Positions 60,501-64,000 of a stretch of 64,000 nt of DNA are shown in pieces. This DNA comes from Antedon mediterranea. Its lineage: Eukaryota > Echinodermata > Crinoidea > Comatulida > Antedonidae. The stretch is from assembly GCF_964355755.1 (NCBI RefSeq), contig NC_092680.1:21305001-21369000 (forward strand), written 5' to 3'. A program made the translations under genes and the position numbers. The notes beneath the pieces were generated by a model. It was given only the letters and a program-made list of their open reading frames with translations. It was not told the DNA's origin and ran no database searches. The stretch's first letter is position 1, and each line of letters opens with the position of its first letter.

Positions 60501-63500
60501 TTTATTCATGTTAACAACATTGATTTCCTTCGAACGTATGCTTCCATGGTTAGTTTGCAGTGGCTTTGTATTGTAGATGTCTGGTGATGGAGTAAGCCGA
60601 CATTTAGGGGTGAATGATGGCCTCAGAATCGCCTTGAAATTTCTATTTTTTTCATCTGCAATTTCAACCGCAGCTAACATCGCTAGAGTTGCTTGAGGTT
60701 TTGGATACGTTTCCTGCGCTGTTTTACCCGTATCTGCTAATTTATTACGTGATTTCGAACATTGCCATTTCTGTCCCCTTAAGTGTTCTTCTCTATATGT
60801 CTGTGTTTTGCTTGCACGACAGGTTGCCGTTGTTTTCGGTCGCCGATATCGTTTCTCGTTACTTTTCGTGTTATTGTAATTTCTCGCTATTACGTTATTT
60901 ACCGTTGTGGCATTTCCGATTGGTTTTGTCTAAAGAAAATAAAACATGACTATTGCGTTAAAAAGGAACCGGTAAATGAGCAACATCAAACTTTTGATGT
61001 CAGTTGCAAATGCAGAATATCTTATTAAAATATATTGTGTTTGTCGCTAGATATGTAATTTATTGTTTTTGTATTGATTGAATTATATTTATTTCATTTT
61101 ATTGATTGATTGTATTGATTGTATGTTCATTCACATTATTCAGCAATATATATATTTTTGTTACATAGAATATTGCAGGGATCTTACAGAGAAAAGTAAT
61201 TGTCTGTAGTATAGTCATAAGACCCATTGAAGAAAAAAAAATATCACAAGAAAAACATGAAATAAAGTTTTAAAGGTACAAAAAATATGTTGATTTGTTA
61301 ATGTTGATATCATGATACACCAAACTTCTCAATTAATAAAAGATAATTAAAACACTTACCTTATTTCCTGTGGGTGGGCAGATTGCTGTCCTGGGTCTTC
61401 TATTGTCCCTTAAAAATAGCAAAAACAAAACATTTAAAAAACCAATTATTTTGTCATTTTAGCAATCACAAGCGATGGATTATTCAAACTGTCGCTTGTC
61501 TGGTGAACTCGCTTGCGTTGCGCGTATGTCCTTGCGTTGCGTCTCTAGTGGGAACCAAGCTTAACTTGGTTCAATGTTTAAATCGTTTAAAGTCTTTTTC
61601 GGCAAATCACTCCCTACACATCCTAACAGTCATTCATGGCATGCTCATGTTTTTCTGAGCGTGCGTAGAATGACCTTTCGACTCAACAGCTGCGCATTCG
61701 CGTTGTGAAAACGAAATGTCGGTATTGAATACACACATTGACACATACCTTTTGGTTTCACTGCCACTACTTAGAACTGCAAGCTCAAACGATAGTTTGT
61801 CGATGGGTTGCCTATAAATATTTAAGCAATAAACATTTTTAATACAAACCGGGTATTTTGAATAATAGACACAATGTATTTCAACTGCAGAAGAAGACTC
61901 TATTAAAGCTTGGTTCCAATTCCCGTTCCAATTAGAGACGCAACGCAACGTAAAAGATTTGACCAATCATAAGTGATGGATTATTCGAACAATGGCTTGT
62001 CATTGGTCAACTCGCTTGGGTTGCGCGTACGTCATTACGTCTCTAAGGGGACCTAACACAGTGTCCCTTTATTAGGGAAGGTTCTACTGTATTTTTAAAC
62101 ATTTTGATTTTAATTGTCAAAAAAATAATATCTAAATAACATTTTGGGAGAGATATATTAAAATGTTATAATCTTCACAAGATGATGGTATGCTTACTTG
62201 TTTAACATATGATTGCTGAACTTGACTAATCCCACCACAGCTGGCGTTTTTGGTCGCGGAGATTCTGGAACTTCTAATACAGAATGCATAATCAACATAT
62301 AGTCAGTCATTTATTGAAATGATGAAACAATTTTCAAAACGATAGTATTTTAAAATGTAATAGACACATCATGTTCGAGATCCATGTCCAGAGAGGTTAA
62401 TAAAATTACTACCAGCCGGCCATAGTGGTTGATGCAAATGAAAACATCCCATGGGTGAGCGAGAGTATTATGTTTTGGATGTTACATATATAACTTGTGT
62501 GTGTATATTTTAGTAGTACGCGTAACTGCTATATGAGCGCTCACTGACTAAACCTAGAGGCCACATAACTCAAGGGGCTCAGAGGATGATTACCCCCAGC
62601 GTTGGCGGGCCCATTGGGAGTGCTAAAGCATTTCTCCCTGCATTACTTAGTATAATGGCTAATGGACCTTGGATCCCGGGTTCAAATCCTGTTTTAGTCT
62701 CATGACAAAGTATACATTGATAGCCTATCTAAATCAAAACACGTTATAAAACACATTACAACTGGTAATTTACTACCTTGACTGGTGTCGTTATCAGTGG
62801 GTACACTTTGTTCTGGTTTCAATATCGATGTATGTTGAACGGTGGGCTTCTGCTTCAGGGTGTGATCACCGTTATTAACACTATGTTTTTTCTGCATGAC
62901 GTCATCAAGCATGATGTTATAGATGGCGCTGTATTCATCCAACTGGTAATCATTTACTCGCTGTTTAATTTGGTTTACTGGCAATTTCAAATACCCGGAC
63001 ATTTTCTCTAAAACCTAAGAGAAAATACAAGTTAACGGACAATAAATATTCATGCTCTAATTGTTTATTCCAATCCGTATAAACAAAGTAAACAACAACA
63101 AGCAATATAAGGAGAAAAGTTACAATAATAATATGTAGCAGAAGATAGTTCTATAATCATTTTGGCACACATGACGTGTCATACGTATACTAACAGACAC
63201 AAAACAAAATGGTGACTGGTGGCGCTCGTAAAGAAAAACTTTGTACGACATGAACAAGACAATTGGACAAGTTTGATTTCAAAAGGGATCCTAAATGATA
63301 TTTGGAAAGATAAGTGTAGATGTATTGGAGCCTTAAAACAAATAAAACACCTTCAAACTTGTATTTTTGTCTTTTGGCAGCTGACGATATGATGTAAATA
63401 ATTCTTTGCCACGATTAGTTATCCAAAGGTGCAATTCTATATCCAGAAGTGGTATTCGTCGTTCCGGGTTAGGCTCAATACATGACGTCAGAAGCTCTTG

Positions 63501-63945
63501 ACAATCTTATGAAAACAAAAATTTATTTTAAAACATTGACCAAAAAAGAGAGAACATTAATACAATTCAAAACCACTGAGTTTAACAGTTTCAGATGTTG
63601 TTTTAATCGTGTCTTTTGTGAACGTTTTTACGCATATTCTTGTCTTGTCCTGTGTGGAAGTGGGCTTACTAAGGTCTTCTCATGTCTTTCCTCCTGGAAA
63701 CATCTATAATGATCGTTCGCACAGAACTCTTTGTCATTTCTTTCCATCAATATGCCAGTTTTTGAAAAATTAAAAATGTACAAACAATTAGTGCTCGATT
63801 ACCTGTACTGACGTGTTGTAAATCTGCGCCATGTCTGGGTCCTAGTCCAAACTGAATTTGCTGAAGTAAATTTAGTCGTTTGTTCTCACTGTGTGGAGTT
63901 GTAAATGGAAGGTGGCCAGTTACCATAGCATACATACATATTCCC
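57518..63945 (-). CDS. HUNK: HUNK-like AMPK-related protein kinase, C-terminal 788 residues (5' part off the window)
   Basis: Twelve phase-matched exons (minus): 63945-63803, 63505-63351, 63014-62777, 62273-62198, 61811-61749, 61408-61360, 60929-60046, 59760-59576, 59142-59000, 58792-58606, 58135-58005, 57631-57518 (stop TAA). The first two finish a Ser/Thr kinase domain: GICMYAMVTGHLPFT (subdomain IX) and LLTSCIEPNPERR (subdomain XI). A UBA-like segment follows (VLEKMSGYLKLPVNQIKQRV, then AIYNIMLDDV), as in AMPK-related kinases. MYAMxTGxLPFT and EPxPxxR favour HUNK; SNRK is the main alternative. The rest is a long, low-complexity, basic tail with an 884-bp exon and a terminal SFGYTLERRLSNAFKDG. 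The ATP-binding and catalytic-loop exons lie beyond base 64000. Internal exon ends were chosen by phase and donor strength. Confidence 0.8.
57730..57873. mobile_element. Foldback MITE, family 1 (plus adjacent fragment)
   Basis: It contains AAAGGACGTACGCACAACG, TTGACCAATAACAAG, TTGCGTTGCGCGTACGTTGC and TCCTAGTAGGAACCAAGC. A second piece (GCGATGGATTAACCGTCGCT, then TGTGATTGGTCAACTCA) follows directly. It lies in the last HUNK intron. Confidence 0.75.
58870..58958. mobile_element. Foldback MITE, family 1 (diverged, partial)
   Basis: It contains AAGGACATACGTAAATC, TTGACCAATCACAACACGG and GTCACTTATGATTGCTTAAC. It lies between HUNK exons. Confidence 0.65.
59229..59434. mobile_element. Foldback MITE, family 1, with duplicated left end
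   Basis: The left terminus AAAGCTTGGTTCCCACT occurs at 59229 and again at 59277, so a truncated end precedes a full element. The full copy runs to CTATAGTGGAAACCAAGCTT. Confidence 0.85.
59867..60001. mobile_element. Foldback MITE, family 1 (full)
   Basis: It begins GCTTGGTTCCTACTAGAGAC and ends TCCGAGTGGGAACCTAACTT. It lies 45 bp beyond the donor of the 884-bp HUNK exon, and the apparent open-frame stop at 60000 falls at its edge. Confidence 0.85.
61462..61563. mobile_element. Foldback MITE, family 1 (right two-thirds)
   Basis: It contains AATCACAAGCGATGGATTAT, TCAAACTGTCGCTTGTC, CGCGTATGTCCTTGCGTTGC and TCTCTAGTGGGAACCAAGCT. The left terminus is absent. Confidence 0.85.
61907..62057. mobile_element. 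Foldback MITE, family 1 (full)
   Basis: The left end has a short duplication (GGTTCCAATTCCCGTTCCAA). The centre has TTGACCAATCATAAGTGATG and GGCTTGTCATTGGTCAACTC. It ends CGTCTCTAAGGGGACCTAAC. Confidence 0.82.
62640..62703 (+). mobile_element. Possible tRNA-like SINE fragment in HUNK intron
   Basis: A good box-B-like GGGTTCAAATCC follows a weak box-A-like TTAGTATAATGGC. GC-rich flanking sequence (CCAGCGTTGGCGGGCCCATT) stands out from the AT-rich intron. No cloverleaf could be drawn. Confidence 0.3.
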
Positions 63946-64000
63946 CTAAAAGTAAATTAAGACATGAATTAATAAAAAAAAAATCGGAGACCACTTTGGA

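Overview
The window is eukaryotic. It is AT-rich and consists mostly of introns, short interspersed repeats and satellite DNA, with small exons bounded by GT...AG sites. No organism is named by the sequence. The gene content (a TRPA1 channel, an intronless-CDS arylamine N-acetyltransferase and a HUNK-like kinase), the compact foldback elements and the repeated 'aggcctat' flavour suggest a marine invertebrate deuterostome, most likely an echinoderm. That assignment is inference.

Layout. Bases 1-6.8 kb hold no gene I can support: a fragment of satellite B at the very edge, a tRNA-derived SINE, a 48-bp-type minisatellite, foldback MITEs and a 37-bp hairpin element. Bases 6.9-41.7 kb (+) are one TRPA1 gene. 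I reassembled 26 coding exons whose phases all match, giving 1,242 aa with 16 ankyrin repeats, S1-S6, the TRPA1 pore and TRP-like regions, a coiled coil and an 11-Asp acidic tail. Two well-supported and one possible alternative first exon (about 6.9, 21.0 and 10.3 kb) all end in phase 0 and join the same exon 2. This is the most interesting gene-level result, because alternative N-termini are known to change TRPA1 behaviour in insects.

Bases 43.5-53.4 kb are satellite DNA. Satellite A (unit about 280 bp, organised as a four-unit block of 1,131 bp) is followed by satellite B (unit about 575 bp or about 476 bp, 13 units). Each satellite B unit carries 10-bp-stem hairpins and a TATAAAA-type motif. 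Degenerate satellite A resumes to the right of satellite B, so B appears to lie inside an older A array. A piece of satellite B also sits at base 1, so the same family borders the TRPA1 locus on both sides.

Bases 55.1-56.0 kb (-) encode an arylamine N-acetyltransferase with an intact Cys-His-Asp triad. Bases 57.5-63.9 kb (-) encode the C-terminal 788 residues of an AMPK-related kinase that I read as HUNK-like: 12 phase-consistent exons, with the N-terminal kinase half beyond the right edge.

A full-length foldback MITE family (at least 15 copies) is scattered through TRPA1 and especially HUNK introns. Two further inverted-repeat families, a 5'-truncated LINE with a 41-bp target-site duplication, and many local minisatellites make up the rest. 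The genes show no operon-like or pathway link. TRPA1 is a sensory cation channel, NAT a xenobiotic-conjugating enzyme and HUNK a signalling kinase.
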